Source of the DNA: Ruania halotolerans | Lineage (GTDB): Bacteria > Actinomycetota > Actinomycetes > Actinomycetales > Beutenbergiaceae | Assembly (NCBI RefSeq): GCF_021049285.1 | Contig: NZ_CP088017.1 | Span: 2,553,380 to 2,617,379, forward strand | Direction: 5' to 3' | DNA length: 64,000 bases | In this document: positions 17,376 to 26,601 of the stretch, one piece after another | Position numbering within the stretch: the stretch's first letter is position 1 | Layout of the letters: the number at the start of each line of letters is the position of its first letter | Program-made: the position numbers and the translations under genes | Notes under the pieces: model-generated | What the model saw: only the letters and a program-made list of their open reading frames with translations | The model's database searches: none | What the model was told of the DNA's origin: nothing

Positions 17376-18505
17376 TCCGGCGATCCTGTCAGCGGGAGGG
17401 CGGCCGTGACGATCCAGCCGCCGGTCTGACCGGGACCTGCAATGCACCGACCGCCGAGCAGGGCGGCACGTTCGGTCATCCCGGCGATGCCGTAGCCCCG
17501 TGACGGCGGATCGTGGGTCAGCCGGCCGTCGTCGCTGATCTCCAGGTGCACCGCGAGAGCATCAATACGCAGCGTCAGCAGGGCTCGAGTCGCGCCCTGG
17601 GCGTGGCGGCGAATGTTCGTCAGAGCTTCTTGGGCGATGCGGTAGGTAGCGGCGCCTACGTGCGGTGAAACCGCCGCCTCGTTCCCGGTGATCGTGACCT
17701 CGACCGGCACGGTGGTGCCCGACCGAGCGAGCGTGCTCAGATCGGCGATTCCTGGTAGCGGCGCGAGCTCTGGTTCGTCCTCGCGGCGCAGGATCCGCAC
17801 GATCGAGCGCATCTCGTCGAGAGCGCGGGACGCTTCTTCCTCGATCACCTGCAGGGCGTCGGTGGCCGCGGCAGGATCGCTGGCCGCGGCAGTGCGTCCC
17901 GCCTGGGCCCGGATCGCGATCGCCGAGACGTGGTGGGCGACCGTGTCGTGCAGATCGCGTGCCAGCCGCTCGCCTTCGAGGAGGCGTACCCGTTCCAGCT
18001 CGCGGGCACGGGAACTTGCCCGCCAACGGAAGGCCAGACCGAGGGTGCTGGTGGTGAGGACGACGGCTGCTGAGCCCCAGGCGTCGACCCAAGGGGCGGC
18101 CCCCACAGCACTTGGCGCGAGTACCGCGATAGCCAGCAACACGGCACCGGCGAGTACCGAGCGGACGCTCCCCCACCGCGGCACTGTATACACCAACACC
18201 AGCAGATACGCCGCGGAGACCAGGGCGAGGTCGGTCGAGATCAGTTGCCCGGCAACAATGCCTGCGCCGAGTGCCGTCGTGAGAACCGCCGTCGGATACC
18301 GACGCCGCCACAGGGTGGCGGGGAGCACGGCCACCAGCAGCACAGCCCACGGCCACTGCGATGGGATGTCGGTGCGCAGTAGTGTCTCGACCGCAACGAG
18401 GACTGGGACGATGGCCAGCAGTGCCCAGTCACGCCACACCCGCTGAGGCGGCCGGGGATCTGCAGCCGGCGCGTTCCACCACGAGCGGACCCCGCGCCTG
18501 TCCAT
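17372..18505 (-). CDS. Sensor histidine kinase, NarL-partner (HisKA_3) type
   Basis: A 377-aa membrane kinase. About five hydrophobic segments lie in residues 26-160, followed by a short coiled linker, the HisKA_3 box with phospho-acceptor His186 in RDLHDTVAHH (183-192), and a HATPase domain with N-box EALTNIRRHAQ and G-box GYGIAGM. I chose the ATG at 18505 (MDRRGVRSWW); the open frame continues upstream through the DUF2306 gene in another register and is not credible. It lacks a large extracellular sensor, like DesK-type kinases. It overlaps the response regulator by 4 bp and follows the DUF2306 gene by 20 bp. Confidence 0.9.
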   Translation of the reverse strand: MDRRGVRSWWNAPAADPRPPQRVWRDWALLAIVPVLVAVETLLRTDIPSQWPWAVLLVAVLPATLWRRRYPTAVLTTALGAGIVAGQLISTDLALVSAAYLLVLVYTVPRWGSVRSVLAGAVLLAIAVLAPSAVGAAPWVDAWGSAAVVLTTSTLGLAFRWRASSRARELERVRLLEGERLARDLHDTVAHHVSAIAIRAQAGRTAAASDPAAATDALQVIEEEASRALDEMRSIVRILRREDEPELAPLPGIADLSTLARSGTTVPVEVTITGNEAAVSPHVGAATYRIAQEALTNIRRHAQGATRALLTLRIDALAVHLEISDDGRLTHDPPSRGYGIAGMTERAALLGGRCIAGPGQTGGWIVTAALPLTGSPE

Positions 18506-18525
18506 GCCCCCATCATAGGGAGGCT

Positions 18526-19194
18526 TCACCTGCGTGCCGATCGCCGGATCACGATCTCGGCGATCACCATGTTGATGGCCCAGCCGGCTGTCATGAGCAC
18601 GGTGGTCATGATGGTCCCGGGCATGCCGAGGGCGAGGGTCCACGGCAGGAATGTGAACACCTGGGTACCGGCGCCGAGGGCGATTGCGTACGCCCGGATC
18701 ATCCACGCTCGATGCACACGGACGTTCCGCCGGCGGATTGCCAGTAGCCCGATCACGAGGCCGGCCACCATCAGCGCACCGACAATGACCCGGACGGCGG
18801 CGAGAGATGTCCCATTGCTTTCTGGCATCTCGTAGGTGATGGCCATCCATATACCCGAGAGCGCGGAGATCAGGCCCGCCGGAACGAGCACCCGGCCGGC
18901 GTACCGGTGCCAACGCTGCTGCCGCAGCGATGGGACGAACTGCGCGGCACCGAGAAGCAGGTACAGGGTGGACCCGACGATGTGCGCCACGATAGGGATA
19001 GGGGCATCGAAGAACCGGGCGTTCGCTGCGGTGACCGTGGCGCCAGATGCGAGTTCGCTCACGCGCAGCGCGCCATTGAGTACCGGGACCAGGGCCATGA
19101 AAAGAAGGCCAGCCGGAATCATCCATCCGGGCTGGCGGCGACGGTGAGGTGCGGGACGGTGAGCAGTCGACGTCGATGCTGGTGTGGGGGCCAT
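18526..19194 (-). CDS. DUF2306-like integral membrane protein
   Basis: A 222-aa protein with about seven hydrophobic helices, starting after a Pro/His/Arg-rich N-terminus. Features such as the RQQRWHRYAGR loop and the VRVHRAWMIRAYAI loop with conserved histidines and arginines match the DUF2306 family of unknown function, which resembles haem-binding or oxidoreductase-type membrane proteins. I prefer the ATG at 19194 (MAPTPAST) over one 36 bp upstream. It lies 20 bp before the histidine kinase, so it probably shares its transcript. Confidence 0.75.
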   Translation of the reverse strand: MAPTPASTSTAHRPAPHRRRQPGWMIPAGLLFMALVPVLNGALRVSELASGATVTAANARFFDAPIPIVAHIVGSTLYLLLGAAQFVPSLRQQRWHRYAGRVLVPAGLISALSGIWMAITYEMPESNGTSLAAVRVIVGALMVAGLVIGLLAIRRRNVRVHRAWMIRAYAIALGAGTQVFTFLPWTLALGMPGTIMTTVLMTAGWAINMVIAEIVIRRSARR

Positions 19195-19268
19195 ATCTCG
19201 ATCGTTGCGGTGCTCCAGCACCCGGCACATCGGTCATTCGGGTCGAACGAGGTCGGCCATTCGGCCGA

Positions 19269-20510
19269 TCAGTGCCGCGCGGCCGTGACGGTCTCCACGG
19301 CAGCGCCGGCGACCCGTTCGGCGCAGCCGGGTGCAAATGGGGCGGGCATCGCGTAGTAGCGGTGTGCGTCGAGCACCTCGTAACCACCGTGGGCGTACTC
19401 GCCCGACGGCGGAAGGTAGCCGGGGACATCATCGGCGTAGCCGGCTATGAGTACCCGTTCGCCGACGCTCGCCTCGATCTGCGCCGCGGTCTCCAGGAAC
19501 GGCTCACCAGGGAGGAACACGATGGGGACGCCGAGGTCGAGTGCGGTGATGTGCCCGGTCCAGGGTGCCGGATCATCCGGTACTCCGGCGATCGCCCAGT
19601 CGATCCACGCTTGTAGCACGCGCGCCAGGCCCGCTTCGGCTGTGCGCTGCTGCGCGCGCCAGCTGCGTACCTGCGCCGCTCGCTCAGCGGCATCCGGGCG
19701 AGCGAACGGAAGCAAGACCTGCCTGCGGACGCACCGGACGCCGTCGGCCCGCACCGGTTCCTCCTCTGCCGCGAGCGCCACGGCGGCCAGGTGACGGCCG
19801 ATCCGGTCGGCTGCGCTCGGCGTTCGGTCCCCCGGTCCGGACTCCGCGTAGGAGGCCTCTGCAGGATCACCAGTGTTGACATCGCCTGCAGCGCCGGTGA
19901 GGAAGACGCACACACTGCCGGGGTGAGCCTGCTCCATCGCCGCCCGCAGCGCCCCGGGATAGTCCGCGGCGATGAGGCGGTTCGACGCGTCCAGGACGAC
20001 GGGGTGGCACGGGTAGCTCACCAGATCGGCGATCACCAGGTCCCCTGCCCGCAGCGTCAGCCGCCACACCGGTGGATCGATCGCCCGGTCGGGATGGCGG
20101 CGGTTGCGGGCCACCTCAGCGCCATACCCTCGCGCGAGCCGCCCCTCGCACGGTCTCCGGGAGGAGGCTGCCTCCTCGACGGCGCGGATGGCGGCGACCA
20201 CGAGGGCCTCATGCACCCGGGCATCGTGGCCACCGACCCGACCGAAGGCAACGCACGGGCCGGCGTGCGTATGTGTGGCCGTCACCACGCAGGTTCGCAC
20301 CCAGCTACGGACGGCGGCCGTGATCTGCTCCGAGGTACGGGCATGGACGGCGCACACGTCCAGCGCAACGATCGCGACGTCGTCGATCACGAGCGCCCGC
20401 ACCGAGGTGGGTTGGTGGACACCAAGACTCGGACCGGCTCGCCCGGCGTACCCGGACATGGGAGTTCCCGCCGGCACCGGGACAGTGCGTACTGACGCTC
20501 CCGCATGCAC
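19269..20510 (-). CDS. Neutral/alkaline ceramidase-like hydrolase
   Basis: About 413 aa. It shows the N-terminal catalytic signatures of the neutral ceramidase superfamily: ATHTHAGP (about 78-85, a zinc-ligand region), YPCHPVVL (about 166-173, resembling the family's second His region) and TGAAGDVN (about 205-212). It lacks the C-terminal immunoglobulin-like domain of full ceramidases (about 650 aa) and has no signal peptide, so the substrate may be another amide. I chose the GTG at 20510 because GGAGAGG lies 11 nt upstream; an ATG at 20582 is possible but would overlap the divergent gene's start codon. It is transcribed alone, divergent from the alpha/beta hydrolase. Confidence 0.7.
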   Translation of the reverse strand: MHAGASVRTVPVPAGTPMSGYAGRAGPSLGVHQPTSVRALVIDDVAIVALDVCAVHARTSEQITAAVRSWVRTCVVTATHTHAGPCVAFGRVGGHDARVHEALVVAAIRAVEEAASSRRPCEGRLARGYGAEVARNRRHPDRAIDPPVWRLTLRAGDLVIADLVSYPCHPVVLDASNRLIAADYPGALRAAMEQAHPGSVCVFLTGAAGDVNTGDPAEASYAESGPGDRTPSAADRIGRHLAAVALAAEEEPVRADGVRCVRRQVLLPFARPDAAERAAQVRSWRAQQRTAEAGLARVLQAWIDWAIAGVPDDPAPWTGHITALDLGVPIVFLPGEPFLETAAQIEASVGERVLIAGYADDVPGYLPPSGEYAHGGYEVLDAHRYYAMPAPFAPGCAERVAGAAVETVTAARH

Positions 20511-20580
20511 GCCGCTGACGTCCTCTCCGTGATGTGAGCCGCCCCAGAGGCGGTGTTGGCCAGAGGATACGCTGCGCCGC

Positions 20581-21357
20581 ATGTCGAACACGATCGCTCG
20601 CGTCCCACTCGTTCTTGCTCCAGGTGCCACCGAGCTACTGACCGCGGGAGCGGCAGGATTCATACTCGCGCTCGCCGGCGGCGGGTACGAGAATCGCAGT
20701 GATCACGAGGGCTCGGGCACGGCCGAGTGGCTGACCGCGCAGGGCATCGCGGCCGGGCACCTGGACTACCCGGTGGCACCGGCCCGCTATCCAGACGCCC
20801 TCGACCAGGTGCTGCTCGCCCTCGCCGATCTGCGAGCCGGGATGTATGGCCAGGTCAGCGGTCCGATCGGCGTGATCGGGTACTCCGCCGGTGGCCATCT
20901 CGCCGGAACTGTCGCCACGGCCACGGACGCTGAACGAGCGGCGCTGGCGGTGCGCGAAGGAGTCACACCTGCCACGCTGGCCCGACCCGATCTGGTCACG
21001 ATGGGCTACCCCGTGTTCTCCCTGGTGGGACGAGCCCACGTGGGTTCGCGGCTCAACCTGCTCGGTCCGGACCACGCCGAGGAACTTGCGTATGCGCTGA
21101 GTGTCGAGAACCGCGTGGATTCTGCCGCTCCCCCGGCGTTCGTGTGGCACACCGCAGACGACACCACCGTCCCCGTGGAGAACACGCTCGCCGCCGTCTC
21201 AGCATGGCGAGCGGCCCGGGTGGACGTGGAGGCGCACGTGTACCCGAACGGCGTGCACGGGGTCGGCCTGGCGCTCGGCGAAGCCGGATCCGTGGCAACC
21301 TGGTCGCAGCAGTGGCTGCGTTGGCTCAACGGTCAGGGCGTCCGACCGGCGGCCTGA
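20581..21357 (+). CDS. Alpha/beta hydrolase, probable esterase
   Basis: A 258-aa alpha/beta hydrolase resembling the acetyl-esterase/BD-FAE group. The oxyanion-hole strand is LALAGGGY (29-36), the nucleophile elbow is GYSAGG (100-105, Ser102), the acid is in HTADDTTVP (Asp193 or 194), and the base is in YPNGVHG (His226). There is no signal peptide. No Shine-Dalgarno is visible, but a -10-like TACGCT ends 7 nt before the ATG, which suggests a leaderless transcript. The substrate cannot be predicted. Confidence 0.85.
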   Translation: MSNTIARVPLVLAPGATELLTAGAAGFILALAGGGYENRSDHEGSGTAEWLTAQGIAAGHLDYPVAPARYPDALDQVLLALADLRAGMYGQVSGPIGVIGYSAGGHLAGTVATATDAERAALAVREGVTPATLARPDLVTMGYPVFSLVGRAHVGSRLNLLGPDHAEELAYALSVENRVDSAAPPAFVWHTADDTTVPVENTLAAVSAWRAARVDVEAHVYPNGVHGVGLALGEAGSVATWSQQWLRWLNGQGVRPAA

Positions 21358-21413
21358 CCGGCTCGCCGGAGGCACCCTGAGTCCCCGGCGGTCAGGTTCC
21401 GGGTCTGGTCGGG

Positions 21414-22097
21414 GTGATCCCCGATGTGGCAGCCCTGTCCAACCGGTTGGCTGAGGGCATGGACGCCTTCCTCGCAGGTCTCGCCGATCAGTTCGGTCCG
21501 TTGATGCTCATCCTGGGCGGAGTGTTCGCGTTCGCCGAGTCCGCCCTCGGCCTGGGGATCGCGTTCCCCGGCGAGACGGCAGTACTTGCGTTGGGTGCAG
21601 CGACCACGACAGGAAGCGACGTGGCCTGGGCGCTGGGTGTGGTCGCCGTCGGGGCCTGCCTGGGCGACCATGTGGGCTATCTGATCGGACGGCGGCTCGG
21701 GCCCGCGCTGCGGGAGAGCGCCCTGGTGCGCCGCGTGGGGGTACGACACTGGGACTCCGGCACGCGCATGATGGGCACGTACGGCATGTGGGCGATCGCC
21801 GGATCGCGCCTCTTGCCCGGTGTGCGCACGGTCGTGCCAGCGGTCGCGGGTGCGGCGGGCCTGGGATACCGCAGCTTCGTCCTCGGCTCGGTACTCGGCG
21901 CGGCGAGCTGGTCCAGCCTCTGGGTGGGTGCGGGGGCGACCGCCCGCAACGCGCTCCCCGAGATGGCTCGCACACTCGGGACAGCCGGGTGGATCGCTGT
22001 CGGCGCCATCGCACTGGCCGCCGCGGTCGTGCTCCTGGTGGTGCGGCAGCGACGCCGCCGCGCGCGACGCCTAGCCGACGCCGTCACGCACCGGTGA
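21414..22097 (+). CDS. DedA-family membrane protein
   Basis: A 227-aa integral membrane protein of the DedA (VTT-domain) family, whose members include lipid flippases needed for envelope homeostasis. It shows the family features: FAESALGLGIAFPGE, the acidic-containing GACLGDHVGYLIGR helix and the SRLLPGVRTVVP motif, followed by transmembrane segments and an Arg-rich C-terminus. It starts with GTG. It runs alone and overlaps the convergent response regulator by 14 bp. Confidence 0.88.
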   Translation: MIPDVAALSNRLAEGMDAFLAGLADQFGPLMLILGGVFAFAESALGLGIAFPGETAVLALGAATTTGSDVAWALGVVAVGACLGDHVGYLIGRRLGPALRESALVRRVGVRHWDSGTRMMGTYGMWAIAGSRLLPGVRTVVPAVAGAAGLGYRSFVLGSVLGAASWSSLWVGAGATARNALPEMARTLGTAGWIAVGAIALAAAVVLLVVRQRRRRARRLADAVTHR

Positions 22098-22761
22098 CCG
22101 GTGCACCGGTGCGGTCCGAGGCAGCCTCGCGCAACCAGGTCAGCACGGCCAGTACCCGCCGGTGATCGTCCGTGGACGGCGGGAGGTCAAGCTTGTCGAA
22201 GATCGACGACACATGCTTCTCCACGGCCTTTGCGGTGACCACCAGTTTCCGCGCGATCGCCGCGTTGGTCCGCCCCTCGGCCATCAGGCCGAGCACTTCC
22301 CGTTCCCGTGGGGAGAGCCGTTGCACGGGGAGCGGGCGCCTCGCCGCAAACAGCTGGGCCACAACGGTGGGGTCGAGCACGGTGCCGCCCGCGACCACCC
22401 GGTCCAGGGCGTCGGTGAGCTCGGCCAGGTCAGCGACCCGATCCTTGAGGAGATAACCCACCCCACCGCCGCTGACCAGCAGATCGTCCGCATAGGACCC
22501 CTCCACGTACTGGGAGAGCACGAGCACTGCCGTTCCCGGCGCCTCGGCGCGAACCGTCAGCGCCGCGCGGAGGCCCTCGTCGGTGTACGACGGGGGCATC
22601 CGGACGTCGAGGACGGCCACGTCCGGGCGGTACTCGCGGACAGCACGCACAAGCGAGTCGCCATCACCGACGGCGGCGACTACCTCACAGTCTGCCTCCT
22701 GTAGGAGTCGAACGAGTCCTTCCCGGAGTAGCACCGAATCTTCGGCCAGGGCGACTCGCAT
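22084..22761 (-). CDS. LuxR/NarL-family response regulator
   Basis: A 225-aa response regulator with acidic pocket LAEDS (5-9), phosphoacceptor Asp52 in VAVLDVRMPP and a C-terminal LuxR helix-turn-helix (about 145-200) containing LSPREREVLGLMAEGRTNAA. The receiver's RMPPSYTDEGL stretch is typical of the group paired with HisKA_3 kinases of the type encoded next door, in the same orientation, 59 bp upstream. Targets are unknown. Confidence 0.92.
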   Translation of the reverse strand: MRVALAEDSVLLREGLVRLLQEADCEVVAAVGDGDSLVRAVREYRPDVAVLDVRMPPSYTDEGLRAALTVRAEAPGTAVLVLSQYVEGSYADDLLVSGGGVGYLLKDRVADLAELTDALDRVVAGGTVLDPTVVAQLFAARRPLPVQRLSPREREVLGLMAEGRTNAAIARKLVVTAKAVEKHVSSIFDKLDLPPSTDDHRRVLAVLTWLREAASDRTGAPVTGA

Positions 22762-22820
22762 GCTGCGATCGTAGCCGGGACGTGGTGCACTCCGCGCTGG
22801 AGCACACCACGTCCGGACTC

Positions 22821-24101
22821 TCAGATGATGGCGACGACCCGAGTCCCCTCGCCGTCCGGGCTGATCACCTGCAGCCGCGCGTCGATACCGGCGAGCCGGT
22901 CCACCAGTCCCGCGAGCCCGTGACCCTTGCCCACGTGCGCACCGCCGACACCGTCGTCGCTGATCTGCACCACCAGCGCGCCCTCATCGGTGATCGAGAC
23001 CGACACCCGCACGTGCGTGGCGCGGCTGTGCTTGGCTGCGTTGGCGAGTGCCTCCGTGGTCACGAAGTACGCAGCGGACTCGCGCGCCGCGGTGAGCCTC
23101 TGGTCCGGTTCGAGGGCGACGTCGAGCTCCACCGGGATCGGCGATTGCGCCGCGACCGCCGAGATCGCTGCACGCAGGCCGCGGTCGGCAAGCACTGGGG
23201 GCGCGATGCCACGGGAGAGTGCTCGCAATTCGTCCAGACTGGCCTGGACCTGTCCGATCGCCTCACCGATCAGCGCTCCGGCGGCGTCCGGATCTTGCTC
23301 AGCCAGCCGGCGGCGGGCGGACTGCAGGTCCATGCTCATCCGCACCAGTCGCTGCTGCGGACCATCGTGGATGTCCCGCTCGATCCGGCGCAGGGTGTCC
23401 GCCTCGGCTCCGACGACGGCAGCACGGGACTGGGTCAAGGACTCGATCTGTTCACGGAGCGCGGCGGTGGATGTTCCACCGAGGGTGATCCGCGCCAACG
23501 CTCGGTGCACGGCAACCAGACCGCGGATCACCCAGGGCGCGCTGACCAGCAGGAGTACGCCGGCCACGGTGTTCAGCACGATGTCTGCAGCGCGCCCGGG
23601 GAAGCCGAGCAGGTCAGCCAGCCCGCTGCTGCTCTCGGGCAGGAACCGCTCCCAGACGACGTACAGCGCCGTACCGGCACCCACCACCCACCACACCACG
23701 GCGATCACGAAGGTGGCGATCGAGACCGGAAAATGTAGCAGCCCGTAGAGGAGATCGAGCCAACTCTGCCCGTGCCTGAGCCGGGTCAGGATGCGGCGCA
23801 CTCCACGTTCGGAGGTCTGGAACTCACGGGTGCGGGGTACCGGGTGCCCGAGCGCAGCAAGGCGGCGCCGTTCCACGTTGCCCAGCCCGTGGCTCGCGGC
23901 CAGCGCCACAGCCATCACCGGCAACCCCAGCAGGGTGACGAGCAGCCCTGCACTGATGGAGATCCCCGCGACGAAGACCACGAACCCGGCGATCGCCAGT
24001 GGCAGGCTGAGCAGCAGGTAGCCCGTCTCGCGACCGGCACGGCGCAGCAGGGAGGTTCGTGCCACACCATCGGCCTCGGCGGGCTTCTCGACGGCGCTCA
24101 T
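22821..24101 (-). CDS. Sensor histidine kinase with integral-membrane sensor
   Basis: A 426-aa kinase. Residues 27-200 form a multi-helix membrane domain of the kind annotated as a sensor domain in actinobacterial HisKA_3 kinases. The phosphoacceptor is His245 in RRIERDIHDGPQQ, followed by the HATPase domain with TEALANAAKHSRA and DDGVGGA. The start at 24101 overlaps the acyltransferase stop by 4 bp (ATGA), so acyltransferase, kinase and regulator form one transcription unit. This suggests the system senses or responds to an envelope state (inference). Confidence 0.9.
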   Translation of the reverse strand: MSAVEKPAEADGVARTSLLRRAGRETGYLLLSLPLAIAGFVVFVAGISISAGLLVTLLGLPVMAVALAASHGLGNVERRRLAALGHPVPRTREFQTSERGVRRILTRLRHGQSWLDLLYGLLHFPVSIATFVIAVVWWVVGAGTALYVVWERFLPESSSGLADLLGFPGRAADIVLNTVAGVLLLVSAPWVIRGLVAVHRALARITLGGTSTAALREQIESLTQSRAAVVGAEADTLRRIERDIHDGPQQRLVRMSMDLQSARRRLAEQDPDAAGALIGEAIGQVQASLDELRALSRGIAPPVLADRGLRAAISAVAAQSPIPVELDVALEPDQRLTAARESAAYFVTTEALANAAKHSRATHVRVSVSITDEGALVVQISDDGVGGAHVGKGHGLAGLVDRLAGIDARLQVISPDGEGTRVVAII

Positions 24102-25426
24102 GCGCTCAGCCTGCCGGTCCGCGCCTGCGATGACCAAGTCAATGGAGCTCCCAGCAGGAGCACCCCTGCAGCAATGGCCACCGTGGCCACGATCGGAGCC
24201 GCGAGATCCGGTCTGAACCCGTTCAGGGTGAGCCCGAGGAGCCCAAACGCCACGAGCAGCGACGCCCCAACGACTTGGGCGGGTGCAACAGGGGCCGAGG
24301 GCAGGACGAATCGCTCCACTCGGGCCGCGAGACGTACCAGCACAATCAGCATGACGGACAGCAGGGTCAACCACAGCGGCAGTTGTGTGAACCACATGCC
24401 ACTGCCCGGCTCAGGGGTGTGCTGCCCGAAGCCCAGTACGGCCACACCGGCCACCAGCACGAGCGCCGGCGTGTGCCACAGGTAGATCGTCATCGCCGAG
24501 GAGGATGCGCGGCTCAGACCCCGGGCCACCGGACGTCGGGCCGCCCAGAGGGTAATCATCGGCCGCATCCAGAGGGCGAGACCGAGCTGCCCGGCCGCGA
24601 GGGCGAGCAGGACGGCTGCCGGTGGGTTCATATTGGACACTGCGTCCCCCGGCATGCCGATCATGGAGAGCGGGTACGGGCCGAAGGTGACCGCCAGGGC
24701 TGTTCCGGTGAATCCCGCTGCGGCGAGGGCGAGGGCACGCCTGCCGCGGACGGCTGTGAGCCTGCCGGAACCGTAGTGCACACCGAACTGGTGCACCGCT
24801 CCCCAGATGAGGATCACGTTCGCGTATCCCAGCCAGGACGCATCGGTGGAGAACCGGAGCACATCCACGACCACCGCGCCCAGGGCAAGCACCGCCACCT
24901 CCCGGCCGCGCCAGGTATCGGCGAGCCGGAGCATCAGAGGGCTGGCCATGGTGATCAGGACATAGGCGGCGAGGAACCAGAGCAGCGCCCCGACCAGGCG
25001 TGCGGCCGTGATCACCGGCTCGGCCGGCACACCGAGGGTGAGCAGGAGGTGTGGTCCGGGAAGCCACACCGCAGCGAGTCCGAGGACGGGCACGGCGAGT
25101 CGGCGGACCCGGTCCGCCACCCAACCGGAGTCGGAGACTGCGCCCTGGGCTCGGCGTCGGCGCAGGCTGATCGCGGCAGCGGCACCGCCGGCGAAGAAGA
25201 TCAACGGCATCACCTGACTGATCCAGGTGATCATCCAGCCGAGATCGGCCGAGAGGGCGTTGCCGGTGTGCAGTTGCCCGTCCTTGTACGCGATCACGGG
25301 CATCAGCCAGTGCTGGAGGACGACGAGGACGATCGCGAACACGCGGAGGGTGTCGACGAAGCCGTCCCGGGAGACGGAGTGTTCCGGGGGGACCGATGTT
25401 CTCGGCCCGGTCAGGGTTGTGGTCAT
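24098..25426 (-). CDS. Acyltransferase-3 family membrane protein
   Basis: A 442-aa integral membrane protein with 10-12 hydrophobic helices. The N-terminal FVDTLRVFAIVLVVLQHWLM segment has the Arg-x10-His pattern of the acyltransferase-3/OafB/YrhL family, which O-acylates sugars, lipids or antibiotics at the membrane. Later loops include GGAAAAISLRRRRAQG and IYLWHTPALVL. The acceptor is unknown. It heads the three-gene unit with the second two-component system, overlapping the kinase by 4 bp. Confidence 0.82.
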   Translation of the reverse strand: MTTTLTGPRTSVPPEHSVSRDGFVDTLRVFAIVLVVLQHWLMPVIAYKDGQLHTGNALSADLGWMITWISQVMPLIFFAGGAAAAISLRRRRAQGAVSDSGWVADRVRRLAVPVLGLAAVWLPGPHLLLTLGVPAEPVITAARLVGALLWFLAAYVLITMASPLMLRLADTWRGREVAVLALGAVVVDVLRFSTDASWLGYANVILIWGAVHQFGVHYGSGRLTAVRGRRALALAAAGFTGTALAVTFGPYPLSMIGMPGDAVSNMNPPAAVLLALAAGQLGLALWMRPMITLWAARRPVARGLSRASSSAMTIYLWHTPALVLVAGVAVLGFGQHTPEPGSGMWFTQLPLWLTLLSVMLIVLVRLAARVERFVLPSAPVAPAQVVGASLLVAFGLLGLTLNGFRPDLAAPIVATVAIAAGVLLLGAPLTWSSQARTGRLSA

Positions 25427-25608
25427 GCCTTCCAGCCTGCTGTCGCAGGATGCCTCGGGACACGGGTGCCTCCCGGTCTCTCACAGGTGGGGGTAGCCCC
25501 ACCCGCCGTCTGCCGATCGCCACCGAACGGACGGACATGACGTCCGGCTCCGCAGCATGCGGTGAGGCGTGTGCCTTCCACCGTTGATTCCGGACATAGA
25601 TTGGGGTG
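25427..25608. other. Intergenic region between divergent genes
   Basis: 182 bp between the acyltransferase and quinone reductase genes, holding their divergent promoters. On the plus strand a -10-like TAGATT (25597-25602) lies 6 nt before the quinone reductase ATG, with no Shine-Dalgarno sequence. No convincing -35 or operator was identified. Confidence 0.4.
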
Positions 25609-26595
25609 ATGCATGCGATGGTGGCCCGCGAGCCGGGCGGACCCGAGACCCTGACCCTCGTCGATAGGACGGTGCCGGAGCCCGGACCTGGCCAGGTGCT
25701 AGTCCGCACTGAGGCGATTGGGATCAACTTCATCGACACCTATCACCGTTCGGGTGTGTATCCGATGGACTTCCCGCTGACCCCAGGCGGAGAAGGGTCC
25801 GGCGTGGTGAGTGCCCTGGGTCCCGGGGTGGACACGGTCGCCGTCGGAGATCGGGTGGCCTGGGCTGCCAGCGCTAGCGGGAGCTACGCCGAACAGGTGC
25901 TCGTGGACGCCGCCCAGACCCTTCCGGTGCCCGATGACCTGGACGCCGAGACGGCGGCCGCGATCCCACTGCAAGGGATGACGGCACACATGCTCGTTGA
26001 CGGCGTCACCCGCCTGGGGCCCGGGCAGACCGTACTGCTCACCGCCGGTGCCGGCGGGGTGGGCCTGCTGCTCACCCAACTCGCCGTGGCACGTGGCGCA
26101 CGGGTCATCACGACTGTCTCCTCCGGTTCCAAGGCTGAGCTGTCCCGTGCCGCCGGGGCGGCCGAGGTGATCCGCTACGACCAGTTCGACGACCTCCCCG
26201 CCGAGTTGCCCGCCCGGGTGCGCGAGCTCACCGACGGCGACGGCGTGCAGGTGGCCTATGACGGCGTCGGCAAAGACACTTTCGACGCCTGCCTGGCGAG
26301 CGTGCGCCGCCGGGGGATGCTGGTCCTGTTCGGCGGGGCGAGCGGTCAGGTGCCACCTTTCGACTTGCAACGGCTGAACCAGGCGGGCTCGCTATTCGCC
26401 ACCCGCCCGAAACTGTTCGACTACATCGCCGACCCGGCCGAGCTGGCGTGGCGAGCAGGCGCCGTGTTCGACGCCGCCGCCACGGGCGCGCTGAACGTGC
26501 GGATCGGCGCCCGGTACCCACTCGCCGACGCCGCCGACGCCCACCGCGCCCTCGAAGGACGCCAAACCACGGGGAAGGTCCTGCTGATCCCGTGA
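25609..26595 (+). CDS. Zinc-independent NADPH:quinone oxidoreductase
   Basis: A 328-aa medium-chain reductase of the quinone oxidoreductase (QOR, zeta-crystallin-like) group. Catalytic-domain landmarks are GINFIDTYHRSGVYP and PGGEGSGVV; the NADPH Rossmann motif is AGAGGVG, followed by ATRPKLFDYI typical of QorA. Zinc-binding cysteines of alcohol dehydrogenases are absent. It reduces quinones by one or two electrons with NADPH. I chose ATG 25609 (MHAMVAREPGGPETL) over the GTG one codon earlier because MHA matches the family N-terminus. The MFS gene follows after 6 bp, in the same operon. Confidence 0.9.
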   Translation: MHAMVAREPGGPETLTLVDRTVPEPGPGQVLVRTEAIGINFIDTYHRSGVYPMDFPLTPGGEGSGVVSALGPGVDTVAVGDRVAWAASASGSYAEQVLVDAAQTLPVPDDLDAETAAAIPLQGMTAHMLVDGVTRLGPGQTVLLTAGAGGVGLLLTQLAVARGARVITTVSSGSKAELSRAAGAAEVIRYDQFDDLPAELPARVRELTDGDGVQVAYDGVGKDTFDACLASVRRRGMLVLFGGASGQVPPFDLQRLNQAGSLFATRPKLFDYIADPAELAWRAGAVFDAAATGALNVRIGARYPLADAADAHRALEGRQTTGKVLLIP

Positions 26596-26601
26596 TGCTC
26601 G

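Noticed and set aside
17372-19432. Reading the first histidine kinase as a 686-residue fusion
   Set aside because: The extra upstream part runs through the DUF2306 gene in another frame and contains stop-free low-complexity sequence only; the kinase has a good start at 18505.
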